DNA of 64,000 nucleotides from Aeromonas fluvialis (GCF_000819885.1 NZ_CDBO01000040.1:62001-126000), one strand, 5' to 3'. Positions 45,223-58,239 are shown, numbered from the stretch's first letter. Notes: generated from the letters alone by a model not told the origin. Translations and numbers: made by a program.

Positions 45223-45378
45223 ATGCCGCCGAACAGGCCAAACCGGAGCGAATTGTTAATCCTCATCCCGGTGAACGGCCGGGCCGCTCAATACCGACAA
45301 GAGGGGACCATTCATGATGTGGTGCGCGCCATCGAGCAACTTGCCGCGACCGGCACAAGCCCACTGGCAGAACCATAA
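45223..45378 (+). CDS. Possible small protein, 51 residues
   Basis: An open frame in an otherwise empty 396-base spacer. From ATG 45223 it reads MPPNRPNRSELLILIPVNGR and goes on with AQYRQEGTIHDVVRAIEQLAATG, ending exactly where the 45377 terminator begins. A TTG at 45253 behind GGAG would give 41 residues starting MLILIPVNGR. The amphipathic DVVRAIEQL helix and the terminator at its stop favour a real gene; the weak ribosome site for the ATG and lack of recognition argue against certainty. Confidence 0.45.
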   Translation: MPPNRPNRSELLILIPVNGRAAQYRQEGTIHDVVRAIEQLAATGTSPLAEP

Positions 45379-45402
45379 AAATCCCGCCGAAGCGGGATTT
45401 TT
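45377..45402. terminator. Terminator for tpx and the upstream small ORF
   Basis: Stem AAAAATCCCGC (45377-45387) with GCGGGATTTTT (45392-45402) around CGAA. Effective from both sides; 16 bases past the tpx stop. Confidence 0.92.
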
Positions 45403-45417
45403 GTCGACCTGACGCGA

Positions 45418-45918
45418 TTACAGCACGGCCAGCGCCGCGGCGTAGTTCGGCTCGTCGGCCACTTCGGCGACCAGCTCGCTGTGCAGCACCTTGTCATGCT
45501 CATCCAGCACCACGATGGCGCGAGCGGTCAGCCCGACCAGCGGACCGGAGGAGAAGGCAACCCCGTAATCCTCCATGAAAGCCGCACCACGCAGGGTGGA
45601 GAGGGTCACCACCTTGTCCAGCCCTTCGGCGCCGCAGAAACGGGACTGGGCGAACGGCAGATCGGCGGAGATGCAGAGCACGACTGTGTTATCCAGCGCG
45701 CTGGCCTGCTCGTTGAACTTGCGCACAGAGGTCGCGCAGGTAGGGGTATCAACGCTCGGGAAGATGTTCAGGATTTTGCGCTGACCGGCAAAGCTTGCCA
45801 GGGTCACGTCGGAGAGATCCTTGGCCACCAGGGAGAAGGGCTTGGCTTGCTCACCGGCGACCGGGAAGTGACCAGCGACGGAAACCGGGTTGCCTTGCAG
45901 AGTGACTGAGTTGCTCAT
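45418..45918 (-). CDS. tpx: Thiol peroxidase Tpx
   Basis: Tpx reduces lipid and other peroxides with thioredoxin. The 166-residue enzyme has peroxidatic Cys61 ([14 protein letters not shown]) and resolving Cys95 (QSRFCGAEG), both at E. coli numbering. No signal peptide. Divergent from zntA over 184 bases. Confidence 0.97.
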   Translation of the reverse strand: MSNSVTLQGNPVSVAGHFPVAGEQAKPFSLVAKDLSDVTLASFAGQRKILNIFPSVDTPTCATSVRKFNEQASALDNTVVLCISADLPFAQSRFCGAEGLDKVVTLSTLRGAAFMEDYGVAFSSGPLVGLTARAIVVLDEHDKVLHSELVAEVADEPNYAAALAVL

Positions 45919-46015
45919 GTGTTATGTCCTTTATTGGTGTAGTAAAAATCCGGGTGATCAGTATAGGGGCGGCGGGACCAGAGAAACACCCGCGAAGACA
46001 AGGGATATAAAGGGG

Positions 46016-46047
46016 TTGACCTTGGACTTAACACCAAGGTTTAGACT
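46016..46047 (+). promoter_or_regulatory. MerR-family (ZntR-type) promoter of zntA
   Basis: -35 TTGACC (46016-46021) and -10 TAGACT (46042-46047) are 20 bases apart, too far for normal sigma-70 use. The spacer holds the dyad ACCTTGG (46019-46025) / CCAAGGT (46034-46040), a seven-base perfect repeat around eight bases. This over-long spacer plus dyad is the mark of MerR-type activators such as ZntR, which untwist the promoter when metal binds. No zntR gene is present in the window. Confidence 0.75.
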
Positions 46048-46102
46048 CCTTCTCGGTAATCAGGGATCTCGCAGGGGCGGGATCCATCAAGAGGGACTCA
46101 TC

Positions 46103-48562
46103 ATGAGCAAATCCTGCTGCAATCATCAGCACGCCGCCCCCATCAAGGCCGTCAGCAAGGCGGCCCCCGGCCAGAGTGAACATCACCACGATAGCCACTG
46201 CTGCGACAACACCACGCCCGTCAGTTGCTGTTCAACCCCGACGCCTCATGAGCACGCATCCCGTGACGGCAATGAATCACCTGGGGATGAAGAGCCTCCC
46301 CGAGGAAGTTACCACGATAAAGCGTGCTGCAGTGCCCCCTTATCGCCGGCTCACGATCATAAGCATGAGCATGAGCATGAGCATGAGCACGATATGCCCC
46401 CTGCCGACCCGCTGGTTGCGCCGGAGCAAGGCAACAGCCGCCATAGCTGGCAGGTGATGGGAATGGATTGCCCCAGCTGCGCCCGCAAGATCGAGACCGC
46501 CGTCAGCCGGGTGAGCGGCGTGCAGCAGGCGCGCGTGCTGTTTGCCACCGAGAAGCTGGTGGTGGATCTGGCCCCCGGCCTCTCCCCCGATCCCGTCACC
46601 GCCGCCGTGCTGGCCGCAGGTTTCCAGCTCAAGGGGGAAAGTGCTGACAAGCAGGCAGCTGGCCGTAAGCAAGCTTCACAACAGCCCCTGCAAGGCAATC
46701 TATTCGGTAACTTTTTGGGCAAATATTGGCAGCCCCTGTCACTGGCCGGCCTGATGTTGGTCGCCGCCCTGCTGCCGAAAGAGCTCGGTCAGCCACTCTT
46801 TACCCTGGCGACCCTCTGGGGTCTGTGGCCTATCTCCCGCAAGGCGTGGGCGCTGACCAAAAGCGGCTCCCCCTTTGCCATCGAGACCCTGATGACGGTC
46901 GCCGCCGTGGGGGCCCTGTTCCTCGGCGAAACCGCCGAAGCGGCCATGGTGCTGCTGCTCTTTATGCTGGGTGAACATCTGGAGGCCTACGCCGCCGGGC
47001 GCGCTCGGGCCGGGGTCACAGCCCTGATGGCGCTGGTGCCTGACAAGGCGCTGCGGATCCGTACCACTGCCGAGGGCGAGATGCGGGAAGAGGTAGCTGC
47101 CGATGAGCTGCGTCCCGGCGATATCATCGAAATCGCCCCGGGTGCCCGTCTACCTGCCGACGCCCGCCTGCTCGACGCCCTCGGTGCATTTGACGAAAGC
47201 GCCCTGACCGGTGAGTCTATTCCGGTGGAACGCCGTCAGGGTGACAAAGTGCCGGCCGGCAGTCTGGCTGCCGATCGAGTGCTGCGCCTTGAAGTCGTCT
47301 CCGAGCCCGGCAACAACGCCATCGACCGCATTCTGCACCTCATCGAGGAGGCCGAAAGCCAGCGCGCGCCCATCGAGCGCTTTATCGACCGCTTCAGCCG
47401 CTGGTATACCCCGGCCATGATGCTGGTCGCCCTGCTGGTGGTGCTGGTGCCGCCCCTTGCCTTCGGCCAGAGCTGGGACGAGTGGATCTATCGCGGACTG
47501 GCGCTGCTGCTGATCGGCTGTCCCTGCGCGCTGGTCATCTCCACCCCGGCAGCGGTCACCTCGGCGCTGGCCGCGGCAACCCGTCAGGGGGCGCTGATCA
47601 AAGGGGGGGCCGCACTGGAACGACTGGCCCATATCGACACCGTAGCCTTTGACAAGACCGGCACCCTGACCCTGGGCAAGCCGCAACTGACCGAGCTGGT
47701 GAGCCTCAATGGCCAACCGGAGACCGAGTTGCTGGCACTGGCGGCTGCCATCGAGCAGGGCTCCCACCACCCGCTGGCCCGCGCCGTGGTCGCCAACGCG
47801 ACCGAACAGGGGCTGACGCTGGCGGAGGCCCGCGACCTGCGAGCCCTACCGGGCATGGGCGTTGAGGGACGCATCAACGGCGAACTGTGGCAACTGCTGG
47901 CACCGAGCCGGGTGGCGGCCCTGAATATGGAACAGCAAACCCGGATTGCTTCGCTGGAGCGGCAGGGCAAGACCGTTGTGGTGCTCTGCCAGAGCAGCGA
48001 TGCTCAGGCGTTGCCAGTCGCCCTGCTGGCGCTGCGGGATCAGATCCGGCCGGAGGCGGCGGCTGCGCTGCAAGAACTCCATCAGCTCGGGCTCAACAGC
48101 ATCATGTTAACCGGGGATAACCCCCGTGCCGCCGAGGCGATCGCCACCGAGCTGGGCATGGGCTGGCGTGCCGGTCTGCTGCCGGAGAACAAGGTAGAAG
48201 AGATCGCCAAGCTGGCCAGCACCCGGAAGGTTGCCATGATCGGCGATGGCATCAACGATGCCCCCGCCATGAAACGGGCCAGTATCGGCATCGCCATGGG
48301 GGGCGGCACCGATGTGGCGCTGGAGACCGCCGATGCGGCGCTGACCCACAACCAGCTCGGCGGCATCGCCGCCATGATCCGGCTGTCGCGGGCCGCGCTG
48401 GCCAACATCCACCAGAATATCGCGCTGGCACTGGGACTGAAGGCCCTCTTCCTGGTCACCAGTCTGCTCGGCATCACCGGCCTGTGGATTGCTGTGTTGG
48501 CCGACACCGGCGCCACCGCGCTGGTCACTGCCAACGCCCTGCGGCTGTTGCGCAAGCGCTGA
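46103..48562 (+). CDS. zntA: Zn2+/Cd2+/Pb2+-exporting P-type ATPase
   Basis: ZntA pumps Zn2+, Cd2+ and Pb2+ out of the cytosol. The 819-residue P1B ATPase has an N-terminal metal-rich tail (1-110), an HMA domain with GMDCPSC (Cys123, Cys126), eight helices with the CPC motif in LIGCPCALVIS, phosphorylation DKTGTLTLGK, TGDNPRAA and GDGINDAPA. The tail has four Cys-Cys pairs (residues 5-6, 33-34, 42-43, 75-76) and an alternating HEHEHEHEHD run (about 89-97), much more elaborate than in E. coli. GAGGGA precedes the ATG. Probably induced via the upstream MerR-type promoter. Confidence 0.95.
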   Translation: MSKSCCNHQHAAPIKAVSKAAPGQSEHHHDSHCCDNTTPVSCCSTPTPHEHASRDGNESPGDEEPPRGSYHDKACCSAPLSPAHDHKHEHEHEHEHDMPPADPLVAPEQGNSRHSWQVMGMDCPSCARKIETAVSRVSGVQQARVLFATEKLVVDLAPGLSPDPVTAAVLAAGFQLKGESADKQAAGRKQASQQPLQGNLFGNFLGKYWQPLSLAGLMLVAALLPKELGQPLFTLATLWGLWPISRKAWALTKSGSPFAIETLMTVAAVGALFLGETAEAAMVLLLFMLGEHLEAYAAGRARAGVTALMALVPDKALRIRTTAEGEMREEVAADELRPGDIIEIAPGARLPADARLLDALGAFDESALTGESIPVERRQGDKVPAGSLAADRVLRLEVVSEPGNNAIDRILHLIEEAESQRAPIERFIDRFSRWYTPAMMLVALLVVLVPPLAFGQSWDEWIYRGLALLLIGCPCALVISTPAAVTSALAAATRQGALIKGGAALERLAHIDTVAFDKTGTLTLGKPQLTELVSLNGQPETELLALAAAIEQGSHHPLARAVVANATEQGLTLAEARDLRALPGMGVEGRINGELWQLLAPSRVAALNMEQQTRIASLERQGKTVVVLCQSSDAQALPVALLALRDQIRPEAAAALQELHQLGLNSIMLTGDNPRAAEAIATELGMGWRAGLLPENKVEEIAKLASTRKVAMIGDGINDAPAMKRASIGIAMGGGTDVALETADAALTHNQLGGIAAMIRLSRAALANIHQNIALALGLKALFLVTSLLGITGLWIAVLADTGATALVTANALRLLRKR

Positions 48563-48595
48563 TCCCGCACAGCCAGAAACCGTGAAATAACCAAT

Positions 48596-48620
48596 GCCGC
48601 CCCACCGGGGCGGCTTTTTT
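48596..48620 (+). terminator. zntA terminator
   Basis: Stem GCCGCCCC (48596-48603) with GGGGCGGC (48607-48614), loop ACC, then six T residues. Thirty-four bases past zntA. Confidence 0.9.
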
Positions 48621-48640
48621 GCAGCCGGTGGCGGAAAATA

Positions 48641-48674
48641 AAAAGCGCGCCTGCCGGTCGGCAGTCGCGCTTTG
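48641..48674 (-). terminator. pulA terminator
   Basis: A long hairpin: outer AAAGCGCG/CGCGCTTT (48642-48649 with 48666-48673) and inner CTGCC/GGCAG. On the minus strand it ends in TTTTTATTTT. It is about 87 bases past the pulA stop. Confidence 0.78.
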
Positions 48675-48760
48675 CTTACTCTCTCGGAGTTATCCCACCC
48701 TTGGCAAGGTGGAAATCAACCCGGGGACGCCGAGCCAGCCCCCAGGCTCAATGGGATTGC

Positions 48761-52801
<4,041 letters not shown>

Positions 52802-53063
52802 ATTTTTATAATTCCCGCTGTAGTTAGTCTCGATAGTCGAGCACCTGGTCATTGCCAGGCGGTGTCATATTAATCAGCGGCAATCGATTCAAATGTGAGC
52901 GGAAGGGCAAAAAAACCATCCTGTTTCAGCAAGATAACGTTTTCAGGCTGAAACTTCGATCCGGCTCACAGACCTCGCGGTCATTTGGCCTCATATCTGG
53001 AAAACGGCAGTCACAGGGTCAGAAAAGCAATGTCTGATCCAGTGGATAGACAAGGAGTTAGCG
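52802..53063. promoter_or_regulatory. Divergent spacer between pulA and the 137-residue gene
   Basis: These 262 bases must hold the pulA promoter. I see no clear MalT or CRP site; only single GGATG-like cores occur. No coding signal. Confidence 0.4.
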
Positions 53064-53477
53064 ATGAAACGGATTGAAGAGCAGGCAAGACGACTCGATC
53101 AGGAGTATCAGGCGATCGGGCAACTGTTCGACCAGTTCTGCCAGCAGGCTGGTGCCCTGGCCGAACAGTATCACTTCTTCAACTGGCCCGATTATGAAGA
53201 CTCGCCCCCGTTGAGCCGCGCCTTCACCCTGCTCGGGGAACCCCGCGAGCTGCGGCTGCGCTGTCAGCCCGGTGAGCGCTCCGCCCTCAATGGCCTGATC
53301 CAGGTGGTCTCGGAGGATGGCGCTATCGATGCCAGCCTCGGGTTTCGCGCCGATGGCCAGTTGCTGCTGGAGTCCGGCAAGCTGCTGGACAACCCGCCAG
53401 GACTGCTGCTCAAGCTGATGCTCGGCGCGATCTGGCAACAGAAACCGCAGGCCGATCTCGCACAACAGGAGCACTAG
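53064..53477 (+). CDS. Hypothetical protein with N-terminal coiled-coil
   Basis: A 137-residue protein I do not recognise. Residues 1-38 (MKRIEEQARRLDQEYQAIGQLFDQF onward) look like a helix or coiled coil; the rest forms beta-rich sequence (RELRLRCQPGERSALNGLIQVVSEDGAID) and ends LLLKLMLGAIWQQKP. No export signal. AAGGAG precedes the ATG. Single gene divergent from pulA and convergent with the channel gene. Confidence 0.75.
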   Translation: MKRIEEQARRLDQEYQAIGQLFDQFCQQAGALAEQYHFFNWPDYEDSPPLSRAFTLLGEPRELRLRCQPGERSALNGLIQVVSEDGAIDASLGFRADGQLLLESGKLLDNPPGLLLKLMLGAIWQQKPQADLAQQEH

Positions 53478-53627
53478 CAGCAGGGCCAATTGTTAACTCG
53501 CTCGGGCCATAACGAAAGCAGGAAGCATCCATAATAGTCTGCATCTGTTCAATGCTGGAGTGATGGGATGACGCCAGAGCATCATGCCTCGCTACGCCCA
53601 GTCTGCTCGGCAGCAGATGCTTTGCTG

Positions 53628-54140
53628 CTATTCCGGCTGCAACGGATCCGCCACCTTCCCCTCCAGCCGCCTGACCGGTTTTTGCAGGATCAGGTTGGCC
53701 GGATAGGTGACCAGATCGCCGTTGTCATCGCGCACCCGCACGTAGAAGAGACCAATCTCTGTGATGACGCCGGTGACCGAATCATCCTTGTCAAGGATGC
53801 GGATCCGATCGCCAATTCGGTAGGGAAAGGCGAAGAAGATGGTAATGCTGGCGGTGATATTGGAGAGGATCGACCACTGGGCCACCATGGCGACCCCCAG
53901 CACCGCGAAGAAGGACGACGCGAGCACCACCAGTCGAGAAAAGTCCAGTCCCCACAGACCGACCAGCACCAGCAAGGTGGCGCATCCGAGCAGAAAGTGG
54001 AAAACATGTTCCACATAGATGACCCGGCTTTCACTTACCTGCTTGCTCTGACCGAGCGTCATCAAGCTCTTGTGGATCAGCCGCCGGATCAGGGTATGTC
54101 CCAGCAACAGCAGTAGTGTGAACCCTATTGATTGCCACAT
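53628..54140 (-). CDS. Small MscS-type mechanosensitive channel family protein
   Basis: A 170-residue inner membrane protein: two or three helices (1-90), the pore-lining segment with ASSFFAVLGVAMVAQWSILSNI, and the MscS beta domain with FAFPYRIGDRIRIL and GLFYVRVRDDNGDLVTYPANLILQKP. Shorter than MscS (286 residues in E. coli) because the C-terminal cage domain is missing. Likely opens under osmotic downshift. It ends 10 bases from zntB's end region on the same strand, suggesting co-transcription behind zntB. Confidence 0.9.
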   Translation of the reverse strand: MWQSIGFTLLLLLGHTLIRRLIHKSLMTLGQSKQVSESRVIYVEHVFHFLLGCATLLVLVGLWGLDFSRLVVLASSFFAVLGVAMVAQWSILSNITASITIFFAFPYRIGDRIRILDKDDSVTGVITEIGLFYVRVRDDNGDLVTYPANLILQKPVRRLEGKVADPLQPE

Positions 54141-54150
54141 GTTACGCCCC

Positions 54151-55116
54151 CTACCACCAGCGTCTGTACTTGAGCCAGATAGCCAGACCGATCGCCAGCG
54201 TCACCAGCCAACCACAGAAGACCCAGAAAGCGATCGAACTCTCGGCCCCGGGCATCCCGCCGAGGTTGATGCCAAACAGGCCGGTCAGGAAACTGGCAGG
54301 CAAAAACAGCAACGCCATCACTGACATCTGGTAAGCCCGGCTGTTGGTCGCCTCCGTCATCAGATTATTGATCTCGTCTGCCAGTACCGCAGTGCGCGCC
54401 ACCCCGGCATCAAGATCATCGAGCCAGCGCCGCAGCCGGTCGGCGATATCGAGCAGACGGCGGCGATCATCCTCATCCAGCCAGCTGATCTTCTCATTGG
54501 CCAGGCGGGCCACCAGATCTCGCTGGGGAGAGAGATAACGGCGGATAATGATGAGCTGTTTGCGGATCAGCGCCAGCTGGCCATTGGCGGGCAGGTCGCG
54601 TACCAACACCATCTCTTCCAGATCGAGGATCTTGTCATGCAGCTCCTCAACAAACTCTCCCGCCCGATCCGTGAGGGCATCGCACATTTCCACCAGCCAG
54701 TCGCCCGGCGAGTCGGCACCGCCCCCCAGTTCGAGCTGGTTGAACACATCGAGCTCTGAGAGCAGTGGACGACGACGGCTGCTGATGATGAGATCCGGGG
54801 TAATGAAGATGCGCAACGCCACCATCTCTTCGGGCCTGTGCTCCCTGTTGTGGTTGATGCCACGCAAGACCAGCAGCACTGTATCCCCCATTCGTACCAG
54901 TTTGGGGCGACTGCTCTGACCGAGCAGCGACTCTTTAGCCGCCTCGCTGAGCAAGGGGCTCTGCAGCAGCCAGCGGGCAGCCTCAGGGTTGCCATAATCC
55001 AGATGCAGCCAGCCGGGGTGTGCCGCCGGGACCTCGCTTCCTGCTGCGAGCGGCGCCATGCCCCCCTTGCCATCCAGGGTCAGGGCATAAATTACATCAG
55101 TGGGCACCCGATCCAT
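54151..55116 (-). CDS. zntB: Zinc transporter ZntB
   Basis: ZntB is a CorA-family pentameric zinc transporter of the inner membrane; described first as an exporter and later as a proton-coupled importer. The 321-residue protein has a long cytosolic funnel, coiled region (LDLEEMVLVRDLP..RRYLSPQRDLVARLA) and two C-terminal helices with the GxN motif in TGLFGINLGGMPG. The ATG at 55116 has AAGGAG five bases ahead and matches relatives; ATG 55137 is weaker. zntA lies 6 kb away but under separate control. Confidence 0.94.
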   Translation of the reverse strand: MDRVPTDVIYALTLDGKGGMAPLAAGSEVPAAHPGWLHLDYGNPEAARWLLQSPLLSEAAKESLLGQSSRPKLVRMGDTVLLVLRGINHNREHRPEEMVALRIFITPDLIISSRRRPLLSELDVFNQLELGGGADSPGDWLVEMCDALTDRAGEFVEELHDKILDLEEMVLVRDLPANGQLALIRKQLIIIRRYLSPQRDLVARLANEKISWLDEDDRRRLLDIADRLRRWLDDLDAGVARTAVLADEINNLMTEATNSRAYQMSVMALLFLPASFLTGLFGINLGGMPGAESSIAFWVFCGWLVTLAIGLAIWLKYRRWW

Positions 55117-55256
55117 CTCGTCTCCTTCTCGTTGCATGTGCTGGGCCCAGCTTACACCAAAGGCGGGGCGGACTCAGCCCCGCGCCGGACGGAAGATAGC
55201 TGTGTTAACATGCCCACTCCCGTTTTTTGCCCGCTTTAACTACAGGAAACCATGCC

Positions 55257-55706
55257 ATGCCCATCTGGGTTGATGCCGATGCCTGCCCCATTCCGGTCAA
55301 GGAGATCCTCTACCGCGCCGCCCACCGCGCCCAGGTCGTCACCACCCTGGTGGCCAATCAGGGGTTGCGGGTGCCGCCCTCACCCTTTATCAAGACCCAG
55401 CAGGTGGAGAAGGGATTCGATGTGGCAGATCATGTCATTGCCCAGCAGGTTAAGCCCGGCGATCTGGTGATCACCGGCGATATTCCCCTCGCCGCCTGGG
55501 TCATCGATGCCGGTGGTCAGGCGCTCAACCCTCGCGGCGAGATCTACACCCGCGAGACCATCAAGGCGCGGCTCGGCATGCGCAACTTTATGGAAGAGCT
55601 GCGCTCAGCCGGCGTGCAGACCGGCGGCCCGGCCCCCTTCAACGCCGCCGACAAGCAGCGATTCGCCAACGCCCTCGACAAGTGGCTGGTCAAAGGCAAG
55701 CTGTAA
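55257..55706 (+). CDS. yaiI: YaiI family protein (UPF0178, PIN-like)
   Basis: A 149-residue protein starting [22 protein letters not shown], with the Asp residues of a PIN/NYN-like nuclease fold, and [19 protein letters not shown] plus [11 protein letters not shown]. Function unproven. AGGAAA nine bases before the ATG. A single gene with its own terminator. Confidence 0.94.
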   Translation: MPIWVDADACPIPVKEILYRAAHRAQVVTTLVANQGLRVPPSPFIKTQQVEKGFDVADHVIAQQVKPGDLVITGDIPLAAWVIDAGGQALNPRGEIYTRETIKARLGMRNFMEELRSAGVQTGGPAPFNAADKQRFANALDKWLVKGKL

Positions 55707-55715
55707 AGAGACCCT

Positions 55716-55741
55716 AAAGGCGCCCTTGCTGGGCGCTTTTT
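55716..55741 (+). terminator. yaiI terminator
   Basis: AAAGGCGCCC pairs with GGGCGCTTTT (one G-T wobble) around TTGCT, ten bases past the stop, ending in a T-run. Confidence 0.8.
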
Positions 55742-55831
55742 AGCCGTAACATCCTGATTTTTAAAATAACAGCTGACCACAACCATCAGGCTGGTAAGAT
55801 GCGCCGCCATCTTGTCCACACCGTAATCATC

Positions 55832-56338
55832 ATGACCGCTCAAGGGCACCTGCTCTTCTCCGTTACCTGCACCCTGATCGCCCACAAACTGCAGCTCACT
55901 CCGGCCCTGGCCGATGCCAGCCTGTGGCAGACCATACCCGCCGCCCTGGCCAGCGCCCTGTTGCCCGACCTCGATCACCCCAGATCCGTGCTGGGACAGC
56001 GACTGCCGTGGATCGCCAAACCCCTGTCACGGCTGCTTGGTCATCGCGGCTTCACCCACAGCCTGCTGGCCGTCGCCGCCGCCATTTGGGGGCTCAATCA
56101 AAGCCTGCCACCGGGCACCCTGTCGATGGGGATCAAGGATGCCCTGATCGTCGGTTATCTCAGTCATCTGCTGGGGGACTGGCTCACCCCGGCAGGCATT
56201 CCGCTCTTCTGGCCCATCAAGCGCCGCTTCCGGCTGCCGGGCTGGCCACTGCGCAGTGGCGGCGCCATCGAAACCGGCTTTTGCACCCTCACCCTGCTGG
56301 TTGCCAGTTGGTGGACCAGCGGTCTCCCCTTGCACTAG
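55832..56338 (+). CDS. ydjM: Membrane-bound metal-dependent hydrolase YdjM family
   Basis: A 168-residue membrane protein of the YdjM/YbcI (DUF457) family. It matches E. coli YdjM at MTAQGHLLFSVTCTLIAH, LLPDLDHPRSVLGQRL, HRGFTHSLLAV and GYLSHLLGDWLTPAGIPLFWP; the Asp and His residues in these blocks are the presumed metal ligands. Linked to LexA-regulated stress in E. coli. The start at 55832 lacks a clear ribosome site; an in-frame ATG 11 codons upstream is possible. Confidence 0.88.
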   Translation: MTAQGHLLFSVTCTLIAHKLQLTPALADASLWQTIPAALASALLPDLDHPRSVLGQRLPWIAKPLSRLLGHRGFTHSLLAVAAAIWGLNQSLPPGTLSMGIKDALIVGYLSHLLGDWLTPAGIPLFWPIKRRFRLPGWPLRSGGAIETGFCTLTLLVASWWTSGLPLH

Positions 56339-56461
56339 CACAGGATGGTAAGAGGGAGGCGGGGGGCGTTCAAATTTCCGCCACATCCGGTGCCACATTC
56401 TGGTATGATGCGCGGCCTTAGCGCTCGCGCATCCCCGTTTTCTCCGATATAGAGTCCTTTT

Positions 56462-57841
56462 GTGAACAACAGCGAATTTAGCAGCCTCAATCTCTCCCCC
56501 GCCCTGCAAGAGAACCTCACCAGCCTGGGTTACCTGCAGATGACCCCGATCCAGGCCCAGAGCCTGCCCCTGGTGCTCGATGGCAAAGACCTGATCGCCA
56601 AGGCAAAAACCGGCAGCGGCAAGACTGCCGCCTTCGGCCTCGGCCTGCTGGCCAAGCTCAACGTCAACCGCCTCGAAGTGCAGGCGCTGGTGCTCTGCCC
56701 GACCCGCGAACTGGCGGATCAGGTGGCTCAGGAGATCCGTCGTCTGGCGCGCGCCCTGCCCAACGTCAAGCTGGTCACCCTGTGCGGCGGCACCCCGACC
56801 GCACCTCAGTCCGCCACCCTGAGCTTTGGTGCCCACATTGCCGTCGGCACCCCGGGTCGTATTCTCAAGCATCTGGAGCAAGGCACGCTGGAGCTATCCG
56901 GCCTCAAGACGCTGGTGCTGGACGAAGCGGATCGCATGCTGGACATGGGCTTTGGCGAAGATATCAACCGGGTCATCAGCTATGCCCCCGAGCGCCGTCA
57001 GACCCTGCTCTTCTCCGCCACCTATCCGGAAGGGATCGCCCAGATGAGCCGTGGCGTGCAGCGCAATCCGGTCGAGGTGAGCGTGGAGTCCCTGCACGAA
57101 GGCAGCGCCATCGAACAGAAGCTCTACGAAGTGCCTGCCGGTCAGCGCCTCGATGCCCTCACCTGGCTGCTGAGCCACTACCAGCCGAGCTCCTGCGTGG
57201 TGTTCTGCAACACCAAGCGCGCCTGTAACGACGTGGCCGACCATCTGGCTGCCAAGGGCTTCTCGGCGCTGGCATTGAACGGCGATCTGGAACAGCGCGA
57301 GCGGGATCAGGTGCTGGTGCGCTTTGCCAACGGCAGCGCCACCATTCTGGTGGCCACCGACGTGGCGGCCCGTGGTCTCGACATCAAGGAGCTGGGCGCC
57401 GTCATCAACTACGAGCTGACCTATGATCCGGAAGTGCACGTGCATCGCATCGGCCGTACCGGTCGTGCCGGCCAGCAGGGTCTGGCTCTGAGCCTCTATC
57501 AGCCGAACGAGGCCCAGCGCGTCAACTTCATCGAAGAGTACCAGCAGGCCCCGATGCCGCTGGGTGATCTCGACAGCATCGGCCGCGATATCAAGCCGAT
57601 CGCCCCGCAGATGGTGACCCTCTCCATCGATGCGGGTCGCAAGACCAAGGTGCGGGCCGGTGACATTCTAGGCGCCCTGACTGGCGAAGGCGGCATTGCC
57701 GGCGCCGATGTCGGCAAGATCCAGATCGCCGAGCAGTACTCCTACGTCGCGGTGAAGCGCAGCGTAGGGAGCGCCGCCCTCAAGCGGTTGCAGGAAGGCA
57801 AGATCAAGGGTCGCAGCTACCGCGCCCGCAAACTGGGCTAA
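56462..57841 (+). CDS. dbpA: ATP-dependent RNA helicase DbpA
   Basis: DbpA helps large-subunit assembly by acting at hairpin 92 of 23S rRNA. The 459-residue protein has AKTGSGKTAAFGLGLL, PTRELADQV, TPGRIL, VLDEADRMLDMGF, SAT, HRIGRTGRAGQQG and the C-terminal RNA-recognition domain (RPGDILGALTGEGGIAGADVGKIQI type, here VRAGDILGALTGEGG) that confers rRNA specificity. Starts at GTG 56462. Confidence 0.96.
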   Translation: MNNSEFSSLNLSPALQENLTSLGYLQMTPIQAQSLPLVLDGKDLIAKAKTGSGKTAAFGLGLLAKLNVNRLEVQALVLCPTRELADQVAQEIRRLARALPNVKLVTLCGGTPTAPQSATLSFGAHIAVGTPGRILKHLEQGTLELSGLKTLVLDEADRMLDMGFGEDINRVISYAPERRQTLLFSATYPEGIAQMSRGVQRNPVEVSVESLHEGSAIEQKLYEVPAGQRLDALTWLLSHYQPSSCVVFCNTKRACNDVADHLAAKGFSALALNGDLEQRERDQVLVRFANGSATILVATDVAARGLDIKELGAVINYELTYDPEVHVHRIGRTGRAGQQGLALSLYQPNEAQRVNFIEEYQQAPMPLGDLDSIGRDIKPIAPQMVTLSIDAGRKTKVRAGDILGALTGEGGIAGADVGKIQIAEQYSYVAVKRSVGSAALKRLQEGKIKGRSYRARKLG

Positions 57842-57869
57842 GGTTCTTTGCAAGCCGTTAGCCAGACCA

Positions 57870-57893
57870 CAGGCGCCTGACAGGCGCCTGTTT
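57870..57893 (+). terminator. Probable dbpA terminator
   Basis: Two copies of the palindrome CAGGCGCCTG (57870-57879 and 57881-57890) one base apart, then TTTC. They can fold together as a long stem. T-run is short. Confidence 0.6.
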
Positions 57894-57930
57894 CATATCT
57901 CCGATGCCGCCATGCGGCAAGACAGGCACC

Positions 57931-58221
57931 ATGACCCAAGCAATCCAAACCGATGTGAGCTGCCAGAACTGCGAAGCCTGCTGCTGCCGCCTCGAAGTGA
58001 TGCTCTTTACCGATACCGGCGTGCCGGACCGTTATGTACTGGAAAGGGAAGGCGAGATACCGGTTATGCGCCGGCTGGACGATGGCTGGTGCGCTGCCCT
58101 CGACCGCAACACCATGATGTGCCGTATCTACGAGGTGCGGCCGCTGATCTGCCGCGAATTCGAAATGGGTGAGCCCGACTGCGTTGACGAGCGGGACAAG
58201 TGGTTTATCACCCTGAAGTGA
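57931..58221 (+). CDS. YkgJ family cysteine-cluster protein
   Basis: A 96-residue protein with the YkgJ zinc/iron-chelating cluster: SCQNCEACCCRLEV at residues 10-23, a further Cys in DDGWCAAL, CRIYEVRPLICREFEMG and EPDC. The pattern C-x2-C-x2-CCC is typical of the family; metal bound is not proved. Start ATG 57931 by comparison with relatives. Its last 40 codons have a degenerate tandem copy immediately downstream. Confidence 0.9.
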   Translation: MTQAIQTDVSCQNCEACCCRLEVMLFTDTGVPDRYVLEREGEIPVMRRLDDGWCAALDRNTMMCRIYEVRPLICREFEMGEPDCVDERDKWFITLK

Positions 58222-58239
58222 CCCGGACGCTCGACCGCA

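Noticed and set aside
52802-53063. MalT or CRP sites for pulA
   Set aside because: Only partial GGATG cores and half CRP sites; nothing that rises above chance.
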